A DNA stretch of 64,000 bases, taken from Raphanus sativus (Eukaryota > Streptophyta > Magnoliopsida > Brassicales > Brassicaceae). Below the pieces are notes generated by a model that was given only the letters and a program-made list of their open reading frames with translations, was not told the DNA's origin and searched no databases. The stretch is taken from NCBI RefSeq assembly GCF_000801105.2, contig NC_079516.1:19002998-19066997 (forward strand), written 5' to 3'. The translations under genes were made by a program, and so were the position numbers. Positions 1-12,497 of the stretch are shown here, in pieces (the first letter of the stretch is position 1; each line of letters begins with the position of its first letter).

Positions 1-1190
1 TTGGCCAAAATTTGTATTATATTAATTTACGTTCAATTATCTAATCTAATAAATAAACATAAAATTATTAAAATAAAATTTTAATTATAGTACATATTAT
101 ATATAACTATTTATTATATACATGATTGTATTATCTATATATATTCATGTTAATTAATAAACATGCATTTGTCACTAAAATCAACTTTTTATAAAACCAA
201 ATATATAAATGAGGTTAGACCATTATCTGATGTCGGCTCCTAATTGCTCTATCTGACGGGTTCCTAGGTGTTTCGTCCGTTTATGGGTACAAAAATATTT
301 TCTAATTATTTATTAATATATGCATTACTAATGAAAATATTATAATTATAAATTATAATTTATTTATTTTTTTCATTTGAAAATTCTTACGTATTATAAT
401 TTTAAAAATGTTTCATTCATTATATTTATTGTTAATAAATAAATCTTAAAAATCACTTAATATTTTTTTGATTATATAAATTAAGAATTTTACTTGACTA
501 ATATATGTCTTTTTTTTTATTTTGAACTTTTTATTAAAAGTTTTTTTGGATTACAACACAATATATAAAAACAAATTTAAAATTAATAATTGTAAGAATT
601 ATCCAAAATCTTAAAATATAGATGTTAAACAAAAAAATAATTTATTTTAAATTTGTTTTTACTTTTAGCTAATATATATACTTTTTATTCATTAAGGGTA
701 CAATCGATATTAACCACTCCAACTTTTAACGTGAGAGCTCCATTGCGAAAAATCACTTCGCAAATAATAATATAGATATAGATATACATAGGCTTTCAAA
801 TTGTTTAAAACAAAAAAAAATTATAAAAATCTTATTACTAAACTACTTTTAACTTTTAAAATCCCAGGATCTGTTTTTAGTCAAGTTATTTTTTTGATAC
901 AATTATAGAATATATTTTTTTGAGAAAACAATTATAGAATATATTCTACGTACATATATGTGTTTCTAATGCAATTAAAGAAAACATCGATAAATGGTTT
1001 GAAAATTTTCACTTCGAAAATGCATGATGTTAATGCAATTCAAAATATTCGATAAAAGGCCATTGCAAACGGATTTTCTATCATCGGTTTGGAAATATTT
1101 GGTATGCAAATGCATGATGATAGAGTTCAATTTTTGGTTTTTCAAGAAAGTGTAAAAAGATATCTTAAGCTGTCTATGTCCTAAACACCT
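1..1190. other. AT-rich spacer
   Basis: No convincing coding sequence is visible. The stretch is strongly AT-rich with homopolymer runs. Near 735-777 the minus strand reads TCTATATTATTATTTGCGAA, which resembles a Brassicaceae Helitron 5' end, but no matching 3' hairpin plus CTAG was found at lower coordinates, so the element would have to be truncated or extend out of the window. Confidence 0.5.
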
Positions 1191-1207
1191 GCTACGGAAG
1201 TTTAGTT

Positions 1208-3966
1208 AGCTACCTAGGACTAGCGAATGGCGACACTGCGTTTCTTGTACGCCAAGCAATCTCAACACCTGTAGCAGAGAAACACCGAAGGCACATCTTC
1301 ATCGTCTTCTATGGAATGACACTTAGTGTGGTGCCAAACCTTGCAAGCATCACAAGCCACCATTCTCTCACCGTCATCATCTATAGCTCCTCATCTGCAG
1401 TCAACGGTCCAGTTATCAAACCCACTTTCATACCTAAGCTCTGTCCATGTGTTTAGACCAAACCCTGTCACCAGAAACTCTCTCTTAATCTCACCACCTT
1501 CGGATTCTAGACCAGAGTTCTCATCTATCTTCTCAAGATATTTGTTTCTGATCTCCAACACTTCAAAACTCTCCATTACGCAGTAAGTGTCCCTCAGAGC
1601 TTTCTCTACAGCAGATTTCAACTCTCTGATGGTTGCGTTTTGAGAAACCATCACGAGCTCTCCAGGAGGTAACTTCCGGGTCAAGTCTCTGAGTAGCTCT
1701 TCGTGATTGGGCAGAACTTGGCAGCTTACTGTTATAAACTTCTGTTCCTGGTGAGACGGTAATGGCCACTCTTTGACAAAGCACTTGCAGTTCAAGATAA
1801 CCTCAGACGCATCGATGTATACCTCTGAATAAGGATACGTTAACAAGAGTTTCCGATACAGATACATAATGTCTTGATACGGATCCAGTCCAGGAGTGGT
1901 TGATGATGCCTTTTGCTGCTTCGCTTCTTGATTGAGTTTGATGAGGGAGAATAGGAACATCTGTGATCCTGTAGTTTTGAACCTCTGAATGATTTGGTCT
2001 CCCATTAGCACTTTGTCAATGTGTTTGAGCAAGAAACTAATCTTTCCTCTATCACGACTGCTACCACTAATAATAGCTTGGAAAAGCTCTTGGCGAGTTA
2101 AGACGCTGTTTCGGTCTTTAAACGCATTGAGAGCCGCTTGTGCTGTCTCACTCAACCTCTCTCCAGACCATTTACAGCCTTCTCCCGCAGCCAGAGCATC
2201 GAACGAGTCATACAACTTAGTGGGGCGACTCGTATCTGAAGTGTCCTCATCATCATCTTCTCCAGGAACTGGACTTGAAGAGATTGCTGCTAGTGCTATT
2301 GCAGTCTTTCTTTGACTGGGAGCTTTGGACCTGAAGCCTGAAGGCAAGCATGAACTGAAGCAACTCAGAAAGGGTGACCAATGGGGTTTGACTGGATTCT
2401 CTGTAAAAACCGATGATCATCTTCATCGGTCTCTTTTCTTGTATCTTCCATGATGATCTTGTCAAGTTCCATAGAGATGAGAATGAGGATAGCTCGAGTA
2501 TATTGATCTTTTCTGACCCCCAAAGTTTCCATGAGACAGCGTGTAATGCCGTTTCCCAAACCATGGGCGACCGTATGCAACACCATGGAGCAGCCTCAAA
2601 TCCATTGATCTCTTCCTTGATGTATCGTCCAGTGAAATCTTCCTGAAGCCAATTTTTGGAGAGGCAAAATCACTGATGACAATTTCATAAACACTGTTAA
2701 CTAAACTACGTAACATTTTTTGATAGAATATATCTAGTAATCATAAAATGGATAACAACATGCTTTTTGATAGGTTGGAAACCAAAAATAAAGTAGCGAT
2801 TGGTTGTTAAAATTTATGTGATTCTATTTCAAAACTAACAGGTGTAATAAATTGATTATCATACTTCTTCAAAAATTAGTCTAGCATGAAAATGCCACAA
2901 TGTCTTTTATAAATATGAAACTAATTCAAATATCAATTCAACAATGTCTCTGATAATATACAAAAAATTATTAGTCCAACGTGCACTAAAAACACTTCTA
3001 CTAAAGGTTCTTTTATATATGTATAACTCATACAAACATAAATTATAATTTTACTAAATATCAAGAATTTCATCAGAAAAATATTGCGCTGGATGCTATA
3101 GTTGAAAACCTTTTCAAAATGCTCTAGTACCATAATCTTTTTATAGTTAGCAAAAAAATATTCATACCAACTTATTTTCGATGTGGAATTAATATTATTA
3201 ACATCCTAAACAAATAAATAAATGTCGACAAAAAAACAAACAAATAAATATTATATTATATTATATATACACTTTAATATCAAATTCTTGTAAAAAAAAA
3301 GAGTTCTAGTCAATAAATGTAGAGAAAAGACTAGTAGTTGACCTGGTGTGAAGAGCTGATCAAAGGCGGTCCCAAAGATCCATGATTTGGTCGCCAGAGA
3401 TGAAACTAGAAACACCATCACGGTTGATGCAGATCAAGTGACCAAAGCCATTGCAGTGAATCACACCATGTGCAGCAAATGACGAGAAGAAGAAGAAGAC
3501 TTCACCTCCAAGCTATCTTTCTTTAACGGCTTCGTCCACTCATCACTCGCAGGGATTATCAAATGATACTTCCTCTTCGATACATAATGATGACTCCAAC
3601 CTGTACATATATAATCAAAAGATCAAGAAAAGAAAAGTGTAATCGAAATCAAGAATCGAAGATGGGAAAGTCTTTTATACCGACGCATCTACAGAAATCG
3701 CAGAGAGGATTGGGAGGAGAGGAACCGACTGTGATTTGTTCTTCGATGACGAAGAGAGGGAAGCCCACGCCGGTTGCTTGGCTGGCAAGGAAGAGATGTG
3801 AGACGATGGTGTTGTTTCTGTCGAGGGTGTAATCTTGAGTCTCGGCGTAGTCTGTGAGAAACGATCTGATGTTGTCGCGGAAAGTCGTTGCGGGGAGGTT
3901 GACTAGGGGGGAAGAGTCGTTGATGATGAGGATCTTGGTGGCTTTTTGCCTCTCTGGTATTGCCAT
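1208..3966 (-). pseudogene. MMD1/MS1-family PHD-finger protein, decayed
   Basis: Relatives of MALE MEIOCYTE DEATH 1 and MALE STERILITY 1 are nuclear PHD-finger regulators used in anther development. Exon 1 (3966-3681) encodes the family N-terminus with TFRDNIRSFL and a CDFCRCVG cysteine cluster. Exon 2 (3600-3343) continues with GWSHHYVSKRKYHLIIP and later HCNGFGHLICIN and DLWDRL. Exon 3 starts at 2642 with KISLDDTSRKRSMDLRLLHG and runs on to a PHD finger (GERMVACDACKVWHHTKC) near 1250-1390. The frame is broken by a 2-base insertion near 3475, by at least two shifts between 2600 and 2340, and by two TGA stops where the family has Cys: after DLWDRL (about 3355) and in the first zinc-binding pair of the PHD finger (about 1388). 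The longest intact piece, 1391-2347, is only the middle of the protein. Gene position suggests the At2g01810 equivalent; that identity is inferred from memory. Confidence 0.8.
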
Positions 3967-4036
3967 GATGGGAAAGGACTTTGCGAGGAAGAGAGCAAAA
4001 GAGAGGAGAGAGGTTTTGGTTTATATAGGAGTGTAA

Positions 4037-4766
4037 TCATTTTTAATATAACACGTGACACAGGGGGATTTGTTGAGGGAGTGAAAAGACTCAGAGAGCA
4101 AAGGGGTCTCTATTTTCCGTTTTGAAGTGAATTGATTTGTGTTTCAAAGTAGTTTGCTAAAAGATATTAATTTTTTTTTTAGTTTAGTTTGAAAAATGTT
4201 GATGAACAAATCCTTTTTTAAGTTCAAAAAAACAAAAAAAAAAACAAATCCTTTTTTACAGGCATGTAAGAAAATAAAACTATAAAAATATCCTTTTCAA
4301 AAAAAGAAGAAGAAGTAAAACTGTAAACTAAAGTCTTGGTAGAAAATGTATATGATTTCTTAGAAGTTTTTATCTAGGCGTCTACCATTGTTTTTGTCGA
4401 CTGCACCATTTCCGGGAGATAGCATATTCATCTTGCCGGATATGAATCTTTGGATTCGTGGACTACAAAGGTTGCTTTGCTATGACAGTTCACTTTTCTG
4501 ATGGTTGGCGGGGAGAAAAGAAATGTATATTGTAAAGCCCAATTTTAAAAGAAAAGGTCATCATAAAATCTAACGAAAAACAATAAGTAGAATTGAACTC
4601 TATTCACGTAACAAATTAGGCCCAAAAATGAACTCGGAAGAATCATCTTGCAACATGCAATCAAGCGAGCAGGCAAACGGGGATCAGGTGGGAATACAAG
4701 GTATTTGCCGGAGACATCGATCTATGAAAGTTGAAACCATCGTCAGAGGAAATCTGAGGCCTTTTT
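4037..4766. other. spacer upstream of the PHD pseudogene
   Basis: No gene is recognisable. This is the former promoter side of the minus-strand PHD pseudogene and is AT-rich with A-runs near 4225-4250. Short ORFs are not supported by any family resemblance. Confidence 0.4.
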
Positions 4767-4888
4767 AGAGCACTCCCAATAGGAGATTTTCTTTAAAGTA
4801 TCTTAATATACATATATGCTATATGTGTATGTCTGTGTATATATATTAAGATACTTTGGAAGAGAATCCTCATTGGTATGAGCTGCTA
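4767..4888. mobile_element. small MITE-like inverted repeat
   Basis: The two ends are imperfect inverted repeats: the left end reads GAGCACTCCCAAT then AAAGTATCTTAATATA, and the right end read on the minus strand gives CAGCTCATACCAAT then AAAGTATCTTAATATA. The whole unit folds on itself with almost no loop. Ends of the GAGCA...CCAAT kind are common in small non-autonomous DNA transposons of Brassicaceae. No clear target duplication was found, so the superfamily is open. Confidence 0.5.
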
Positions 4889-6562
4889 TAAGGTCATTAT
4901 ATAAGTTGATTCGTTTTTGTTTGGTTGGAGAGTTGATGATAATAAACTATAATGCGAAATATGTGTGGAGGATACTTTACATGGTTGGTTCCACGGTTAT
5001 TCTTGAAAGGTTTCTATGTTAAAAATACTATAGAAACATTCAAACTGTTGTCCAACTTAGACTAAATCAACAAAGGGCACAACAAAATTTCTGAGTGGAT
5101 AAAGAATTTAATAGGACAAAATTAAAATTCATCCACTCTGGTAGGTTAAGTTTTTTTATTGAGAAATGGACAAAAACTACGAATAAGTTTTAGAATTTTT
5201 GAAATGATATTTCAAAATTTAATCGAATTATAAAATCAGTTTTTAATGTGGAGTTTATCACTCAACAAATGAAAAGACTGTAAAAATATTAAAGAGAGCA
5301 AAAATCTAGCTTTTTAGAGCACCATTAACCCATATGCTTAATGGTTTTTTATTGATTTTTAATTTGAAAAAAAATAAATAAAAAAAAATTAGAGAAGAAA
5401 CGGTGCTTAATTAAGCCTCAGAAGAAATTCGTTCCTTCTATTTGCTCAACAAAATAAAATTGACATATACTAATTAGATTTTTACTTGTTTTTTAATAAG
5501 CTTGACTCTCAACAAAATGAACTGAATGGAATTGGAATGGTTTTCTCTTATACTTTAGTTAATGTTATATTTAATTATATTACAATTATCTTATAAACCG
5601 TAGAAATTTGGATAATCTGTTCTTATATGGTTTATGTCACATGAGAATTTGAATGTTCTAATGATCTCGACTCTACTCAGAAAAGGTAGACAAGAAATGC
5701 ATAAAAGTTCGTGAATTGGAGCGTTGCATATGACTTCATATGAATAACATTTTTCTCATCCGTTATTCTTTTGCAGACTTGTGCACTATAATCTATAAAG
5801 ATTTATAGGCTTGTAGCTTTCTCATGTAACTTTAAAAAGAAAGTTTCCTTTGTCCACTCCACGTAGAAAAAGTATCGTGGTTTCATGTGGCCAACACGCG
5901 CACATTCACCTGAGTTCTGATCAAAACTAAAAACCCTTTCCCCTTGTCCCCATAGAACTTGTGTTGAACGCGTAGGATCTAATCGGTGAATACAGTTTTG
6001 GAGACGAAGTCAAAAGACTTTAGTGTTAGCTCGTGTTGGTGTTTCATCGCATATTATGTTCTCTTACGGTCCACTAAAAGATATTGCCAATATCGACATC
6101 AACACACCGTTAGGTGGATGATCGACATCAACATACCGTTAGGTGGATGATCCACCGTGGATCCCAAAGTATTATGTCTAACACTTTTATGGGGATGTGA
6201 TTTATGTGATCATTATTTTTAGATTTTTACTTCCTTTTCTAATAAATAACATACGAAGTATTTTTATGGGAATGTGATTATTATATTCAAGCTAGTTATT
6301 TTTCAGTTTTTATATGTGAATATGTCATATGATGAGTTTTTAAAATCTTGTTAAACCCAAAAAAATAACTAAAGCTAAACCCATATTTTTATATTAAGAC
6401 TTAGTAAGTGAGATAAGATTTACAACTATATATATTGCAAACTTAGCTCATACATGTACATAATTCTTTTACCGAATATCAATAAAGTTAAAATTTCATT
6501 AAAAAAACTTATGATAACTATTTTTAATAGATTTTTTACAAGTGGTAACAAATATGTAACTA
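4889..6562. other. AT-rich spacer with small repeats
   Basis: No gene seen. A second GAGCACCATTAACC-like end at about 5317 suggests a degraded MITE. A 29-bp tandem duplication (ATCGACATCAACA then CACCGTTAGG, one mismatch between units) lies at about 6093-6151. The rest is AT-rich sequence without recognisable domains. Confidence 0.4.
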
Positions 6563-7551
6563 CAGTGAAACCTCTATAAATTAATAATGTTGGAACTACA
6601 CGAAACCTATAATTTATAATTAATTTATAAAATATTAATTTATCGATATACTAATTAAGCCAAAAACTCAATTTGGGACTATAAAATTATATTATTTTAT
6701 AGAGATTTTTAGTGCATATTAATTTATAGAGTATTAATTTAAAGATTTTTTTCTTCCAAATTTTATTAAAAAAGGCTGAAGCCCATATATTTATGCAAAT
6801 CCTAAATGCCCAAACTAACGAAGTCCATGTAAAAGAAAACCATACAAATTGGGCCCAGGCCCATGACGCTAAACTCGCCACCGACAAACGTGTCTTGCCC
6901 TCAATATGTGTCACGAGACCGTTTCATCGCCACCGCCAGAAGAAACTGCGCCGATACTGGGACGCGTCTCACCGGACACACCAAGGGCATGCATACACGC
7001 CGCATACCACTTTATCACCATCGCTTCTTCCAATGGAAAGCATCAATCCATCTAGATCGAGATCTTATCCTTAAACCATTCGAAGCTACCACACTCAGAT
7101 CCATCTTCAGTCCGTCGGAGAGCGTCATCAAACGAATCGAGATCTCATCCGACCACCAAGCAAACAAGAAAAGTGAAATAAAACCGGAAGCCCTTGAACC
7201 ACCACCTCCATCTCATGGAACATCCCGAACCGACTACACCGACTCCCGCAGAGCCAAAACCACCAAACGGCTTCATAGACAAAGACCACGGATGCCGACA
7301 ACGCAGAGCTAAGAGAGCCTCCATCCCCCGGGGACAAGAACCGGCGACAGCGGAGCTATACAAGTTTCCACCTCCCGGAAACTAAGCTAAAGGAGAAAAA
7401 CACTTTCTACCTCTTTAAAACAAGCACATCAAATCGAGCAAAGAATCCAAAACAGACAAGGAAACACAACGCCGGACCGACGGTGGCTGTGGAAGCCCCT
7501 CAGTCGGCCAGAAACTCAGATCTCTCTTTATAATATAAAGAGGTTATACTG
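6563..7551. mobile_element. Emigrant-like (pogo/Tc1-mariner) MITE, interrupted
   Basis: The left end is CAGTGAAACCTCTATAAATT preceded by TA (6561-6562). The right end, read on the minus strand, is CAGTATAACCTCTTTATA, followed on the plus strand by TA (7552-7553). The CAGT(R)AAACCTCTATAAATTAATA terminus and the TA target duplication are the known marks of the Emigrant family in Arabidopsis, which is moved by a pogo-like transposase. The internal TATTAATTTATAGAG words fit the same family. The original MITE was only about 200-250 bp; the rest is the insert annotated at 6746-7523. Confidence 0.7.
6746..7523 (-). mobile_element. retroposon inserted inside the Emigrant-like MITE
   Basis: This GC-rich block is unlike its AT-rich surroundings and interrupts the MITE. 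On the minus strand it ends with AATAAAATTTGG and a short A-tract (6746-6752), as a poly(A)-tailed retroposon would. The bases after the tail (TCTTTAAATTAATA) resemble those before the 5' end (TCTTTATATTATA), a likely target-site duplication of about 13-14 bases with mismatches. It has no long frame and no reverse transcriptase, so it is either the 3' end of a LINE or a Sadhu-like non-autonomous retroposon. The family was not identified. Confidence 0.5.
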
Positions 7552-7847
7552 TACAAGAATGATAATATATTTAAATGAAACTAGATTTTGATCTGCACGT
7601 CCGTGCGGCTGTATATTTCAAAAATATATTGCTAATTATTTTTCATGTCAATATCAAATCTGGATAAAAAAATTCAAATCTGAAGAACAGAACCGATCAC
7701 AATCTGAAAGAGTAATACCAAACCCGAACCAAAATTGATTAAAAATCCAAATTATTCAAAATTTTGATATTTAGATAACAAAAACCATAATCAATTCGAA
7801 CCAATGTATTTTGGATATCAAAATGTATCCGAAAAGGATTTATATAA

Positions 7848-7871
7848 TTATATATATATATATATATATAT
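7848..7871. repeat. TA microsatellite
   Basis: A TA dinucleotide run inside the Helitron. Confidence 0.8.
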
Positions 7872-8217
7872 TAATTATTTTAGTTTTAATGTATATAAAA
7901 ACATCCATAATATATATGATACTTTTAGGTTGGTTTAAATACTTGAAATATATAAAAATAGTCAAATTTAAATATCTAACATAGTGGAAGTACACTCAAA
8001 ACACCAAAAATATTTAAAATAATTATTGATTTTTGATCCAAAATTTAAACCAAACCAATTTATATGTCAAGTTTAGGTATTCTGACATATGTTATTTAGA
8101 TTTATATACAATATATTATTTTATTTATAGATTTAAAAATTCAAAATATATAATGAATTTAAAAATAATTTAAATGGGTTATTCGAACCTGAACTGAACC
8201 CGCAAAGATCCGAATAT

Positions 8218-8458
8218 AATTCGAACTGAAATTTATAAATATCTGAATGGGGCTGAAATCTTTGACCTCGAAAACCTAAAACCCAAGCAGATCTGAAACA
8301 AACTCGAATGGATACCTGAACGCCCAACCCTAGTCATAATTTGAACTGAAATTTAGAAATATATGAATGGGGCTGAAATCTTTGAATCTGGAAACCCGAA
8401 ACCCAAACAGATCCGGAACGAACCGGAATAGATACTTGAACGTCCAGCCCTAATCACT
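8218..8458. repeat. 121-bp imperfect tandem duplication
   Basis: Two units begin with TCGAACTGAAATTTATAAAT and TTGAACTGAAATTTAGAAAT. Both continue through GGGGCTGAAATCTTTGA and end near CCAACCCTAGTCA / CCAGCCCTAATCA. They lie inside the Helitron and show no coding potential. Confidence 0.7.
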
Positions 8459-9504
8459 ATTATGTATCATATATATGTCATCATATAATTAATGGTATTG
8501 GTCTATCATATAAATAATCATATAAGTAATAGTATTTTATATGTATCATCTTATAAATAATCATACATATAATATTCTTAAAGTTTAATGTGAAATATAA
8601 AAAACAATGATTTAAGTTGGTATATAAATTAATATTTTTGTTGTATTTTTATATATATTGAAAACATTTTTAATAATGGTTATTGGAAAATATTTTAGTA
8701 AAAAATAATTTTTTGAATATATGCATATTTTAAATCAATTTTTGATATAAATCAACTTTAAATTATTATTTTAATTTGAAATACGAACATAAAATTTAGA
8801 TTTTATTTTATGATTATTTTAGACAAAAATGGTTTTAGGTAATTAGATTAGTCTATTTTGTATATTTTAAAACTGATATAATGGATTTCTAATTTTTATT
8901 AATAACATAAGGCATTACTTTTTTCGTGACATACTTTTATCCATGTTTCAAAGTTTTAATTTTATGCATTAATATTCTATGAATTATTATTAATTTTATG
9001 ATATTTGTTTTGAAAATTGAACTCTTGAAATTTTTTTATTTGACTAAACTAAATAAGGTAATAATAATGTTTTAAAATTGTTTTATATAATATACTATTT
9101 ATATTTCAGTTTGTGTTTTTATTTTCACTATGAAGAATTGTAAATAAAAAAAATTGTAAATATAGTGACAGAATTATAAATAAAAAGAAATATAGAAAGA
9201 ATGTTGTTTAATTTATTATAAAAACAATGGCTAAATGTTTGAATTAAAAAAAAGTACTAAATATGTTATTCATGTTTTTAAGCAATTCTTATTTGTTATT
9301 AATTTATTGAAAATACAATGTCTAAATGTGTAAATAAAAGAAAGTACACATCTTTGCTATCCATGTTGCCAAACATATCTCATTTATTCTACTATTTTTG
9401 TTTCCAAACAATTAGTGTACTTCAACTTTAATAATATAGATAAAAAAAATAAAATGGGAAAATAAAAATATACATAATGATATATCATGTTAGATATTTT
9501 CCTC

Positions 9505-9657
9505 GTTCTTCGCGTATAAATACACCACAAAAAGAATTATACACACTATTTTGACTAGAATCTTTAACTATTCAAAAAAAAAATTACTAAACTAATCATA
9601 AAGACTAAGAAGTAGTCCACCACTGTGGATGTTCTTCGCGTATAAATACACCACAAA
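9505..9657 (+). promoter_or_regulatory. VIT1 core promoter with duplicated TATA segment
   Basis: A 27-base segment, GTTCTTCGCGTATAAATACA plus CCACAAA, occurs identically at 9505-9531 and 9631-9657. Each copy holds a good TATA box (TATAAATA). The downstream copy lies about 76 bases before the VIT1 start codon, a normal distance for a short plant 5' UTR. The upstream copy would give a longer leader. Which TATA is used cannot be told from the sequence. Confidence 0.6.
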
Positions 9658-9716
9658 CATATCTCATGTTTCCACAACTCAACACTTGAAGAAAATAAAA
9701 AAGATTCGATCTTCAA

Positions 9717-11763
9717 ATGGCTTCGGACAAAGATATGATCACGAGAATCTCTATTGAGCCTGAGAATCAATCACTTCTCGATCATCACACGGAGAATCAC
9801 TTCACCGCTGGAGAAGTCGTTCGTGACATCATCATCGGCGTCTCCGACGGTTTAACCGTTCCTTTTGCACTCGCCGCCGGGCTCTCCGGTGCTAATGCCT
9901 CTTCTTCTATCGTACTCACCGCTGGTTTGGCTGAAGTCGCTGCAGGCGCTATCTCCATGGGACTCGGCGGGTTGGTTAATTTTGATCTAATTACATTTAT
10001 TTTTATTCGGCTTAAATCAACTATCATGCACTACCTACGAAATTACGAAACAATGGGTACAATTTTGGGTTTATTGATATCACACACGTTATTGAGAAAA
10101 CGAATCCTACATCAACATGCAATGTTGTTTGAATCCTTGCTACTAATCATATAATTATAAGAAAAATGAATCCTGCTTCTTGTGGCAGAACCGTATTAAA
10201 AACTAGTTACATATGATTACTTGTCGATCGATCGGTAACTCTTACGGAGTCTTTTAGCAAAAAAAAAAAAAAACTCTTACGGAGTCTTGAATTGATGGTT
10301 GTCATATGCTTTTATTAATTCACCATCAAAAAGTAGTCCTATTTTTGGATTTGACCTACATTTAAATCTTATACACATTTTGGTCTGGTTCGGATTCAAA
10401 TAAACTTTATACTTTTTTAAAAAAAAAATGGTTGTATTCGGAAACTATTTGACCATATCTGTTTAAATATTTTTATAACTTTGATCGGGTATGGATTCGG
10501 GTTTTCAGCTCAGGTTCTGTTCAGATTTAGTTACAAATGCCCTAGTCATGCATTCCTGTTCATGCAACATGCAATTATGATTTATACTTCTGTTTATGCA
10601 TGCAACCATATGTTATCACTTGTTAATTATAACATAAGGTCTAGTTAATAAATTATATGTGATTTGAAGAAAAAGTAATATTTGGAAAAATTTGAAATGC
10701 AACTATTGTGTTTGATATAACTTTAAAAGTTTGAACTACAAAGAGAAGTATAACAAAATATTTGAACTACACACGTTTAGGTACTTAGCTGCCAAGAGTG
10801 AAGCAGATCACTACGCGAGAGAGATGAAACGAGAACAAGAAGAGATCGTGGCCGTTCCTGAGACTGGTAAGACCATAGATTAACTCAATCTAAACCGTCC
10901 ACCGGATGAATAATCTTGTGTAACGCAATTTACGATATGGACTTTACAGAGGCAGCTGAGGTGGAAGAGATTCTGGCACAGTATGGTGTAGAGCCACATG
11001 AATCTTCACCGGTTGTTAATGCTCTTCGTAAGAATCCTCAAGCATGGCTTGATTTTATGATGAGGTTAGTCCAAAATCACCTTAGTTACGTTACTCGTTT
11101 ATAACTTATCATTATTATTACCTTGTTTGTATTGGGTTATTAAACTATTAAGTAAAATCGAGGGGAACTTTTTGTTTTCTGCAAAAGCTGGGCTTATACT
11201 TTCCAGGTGTGGGCAAGATTCTATATGGTCCGACTTCCAATTTGAATCTTATAAAAACTTTATGTAAATATAATGTACACTTTTCAAAAAGAAAAATAAA
11301 CAACATAAGTGTAGCTGAACTATTACAGTTAGTTAGTTTAGTATGGTTTATACATTTATTTGAATTAAACACTCTTTAGCTATCAATATAGGTTTCACAT
11401 TCTGACGAAAACACACACATTATAGAGGTTAAGACTTGATTCTTTAAGTTAGTCTTTTCACACAGGTTTGAGCTGGGATTAGAGAAGCCGGATCCAAAGA
11501 GAGCTTTGCAAAGCGCGTTCACGATTGCAATCGCTTATGTTCTTGGAGGTTTAGTACCGCTATTTCCCTACATGTTCATACCGCAAGCCTTAAATGCGGT
11601 AGTGGCGTCTGCGGTTATAACTCTGATCGCTCTCTTCATATTTGGCTATGGAAAAGGACATTTCACGGGCAGCAGACCCTTTAGGAGTGCGTTTGAAACC
11701 ACTTTTATAGGAGCGATAGCCTCAGCAGCTGCTTTCTGTTTGGCTAAAGTGGTGCAACATTAA
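9717..11763 (+). CDS. VIT1: vacuolar iron transporter 1
   Basis: VIT1 moves Fe2+ (and Mn2+) into the vacuole across the tonoplast and is needed to place iron in the provascular cells of seeds. Four exons join in frame: 9717-9970, 10781-10866, 10950-11064 and 11466-11763, giving 250 residues, the Arabidopsis length. The first membrane region holds the family motif DIIIGVSDGLTVPFALAAGL, with the Asp residues used for ion passage near 37 and 44, followed by AEVAAGAISMGLGG. Exons 2-3 give the cytosolic Glu-rich metal-binding segment (KREQEEIVAVPETEAAEVEE), and exon 4 gives the last three hydrophobic segments ending FCLAKVVQH. All splice borders are GT-AG and no frame break is seen. Intron 1 is long (about 810 bp) and AT-rich. 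The position next to ARR14 agrees with At2g01770. Confidence 0.95.
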
Positions 11764-11950
11764 CGATAACAAAAACTAATGTTGCATTTAATGTTTTAAA
11801 TTGACTTGTTTGTTGCATGCAATGTGTGGTGGTTGTCACGGTAAAAGTAAAACTTATTGTGACAAAGAAAACCCCAAAAATAAAATAAAAAGCTTTATGT
11901 GACAGAAGCCTGCGTTTCTAGAAAGGCGTTGGTGTTTGCCTTCGCGATTA
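11764..11950. other. VIT1 3' flank
   Basis: Probable 3' UTR and terminator region of VIT1. AATAAAATAAAA-type signals are present at about 11877-11890. Confidence 0.4.
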
Positions 11951-12497
11951 CAAAGTAAAATAGAAATTTTATAAACTAAATAAATTAATAACTACTATAT
12001 AGTAAACAATTCATCAATTATAAATTGAACCGGTTCAAAATATCATATAAATTAATAAAGACACAATAATTTAAAGATTTATGTAAATATATAGTTTTAC
12101 TAAAATAATAAATTAATAATTTATATACATTTTATATAATTAAAAATATATTAAATTAATAATCATAAATTGCATTATTTGTTTATATTCACAATATAGT
12201 TTATTTCTATTTTTCTTAAGATTTGATAATATTTTGATGATATTTAATAAAGCCATTCCTATTACATATTTAAATTATATGATACATATTTCATGTACAT
12301 CAAAAAATATAATAAGAATAATTTAAAAATCGAATTTATAAAAGAATGAATATATAAAAAGTGAAATCAATTCTTTTTCTTATTTATAAAAAATATATTC
12401 TAAAAAAGAAAAATAGAAAAAAAAATTATAAATAATAATTCTATAAATTAATATCATACTATAGTCTCATGATTATTAAATTATAGAGTTTGCACTG
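11951..12497. mobile_element. possible degraded Emigrant-like element
   Basis: The right end on the minus strand reads CAGTGCAAACTCTATAATTT and is followed on the plus strand by TA (12498-12499). The left end begins CAAAGTAAAATAGAAATTTT after TA and continues to TAAATTAATAAC. Both look like worn versions of the CAGTAAAACCTCTATAAATTAATA terminus, and the interior is almost pure AT. The match is weaker than for 6563-7551. Confidence 0.4.

Larger units (their letters stand above)
7581..9440 (-). mobile_element. non-autonomous Helitron, both ends present
   Basis: On the minus strand the element starts TCTATATTATTAAAGTTGAA (9440 downwards) and ends with a small hairpin GCACG-GA-CGTGC, ten bases, then CTAG at 7584-7581. 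Host A stands before TC and host T after CTAG, which is the Helitron A^T target rule. The 5' TC, the 3' hairpin and the CTRR end fit the superfamily. There is no Rep or helicase coding sequence, so it is non-autonomous. It contains a TA dinucleotide run at about 7848-7870 and an imperfect tandem duplication of about 121 bp (from about 8218 and 8339). Its 5' end lies only about 275 bp from the VIT1 start codon. Confidence 0.75.

Noticed and set aside
735..777. Helitron 5' end on the minus strand
   Set aside because: TCTATATTATTATTTGCGAA looks right, but no hairpin plus CTRR was found between it and the window start.
6793..7385. Overlapping frames on both strands in the GC-rich block
   Set aside because: Open frames are expected in GC-rich DNA; no domain is recognisable and the block looks like a retroposon 3' part.
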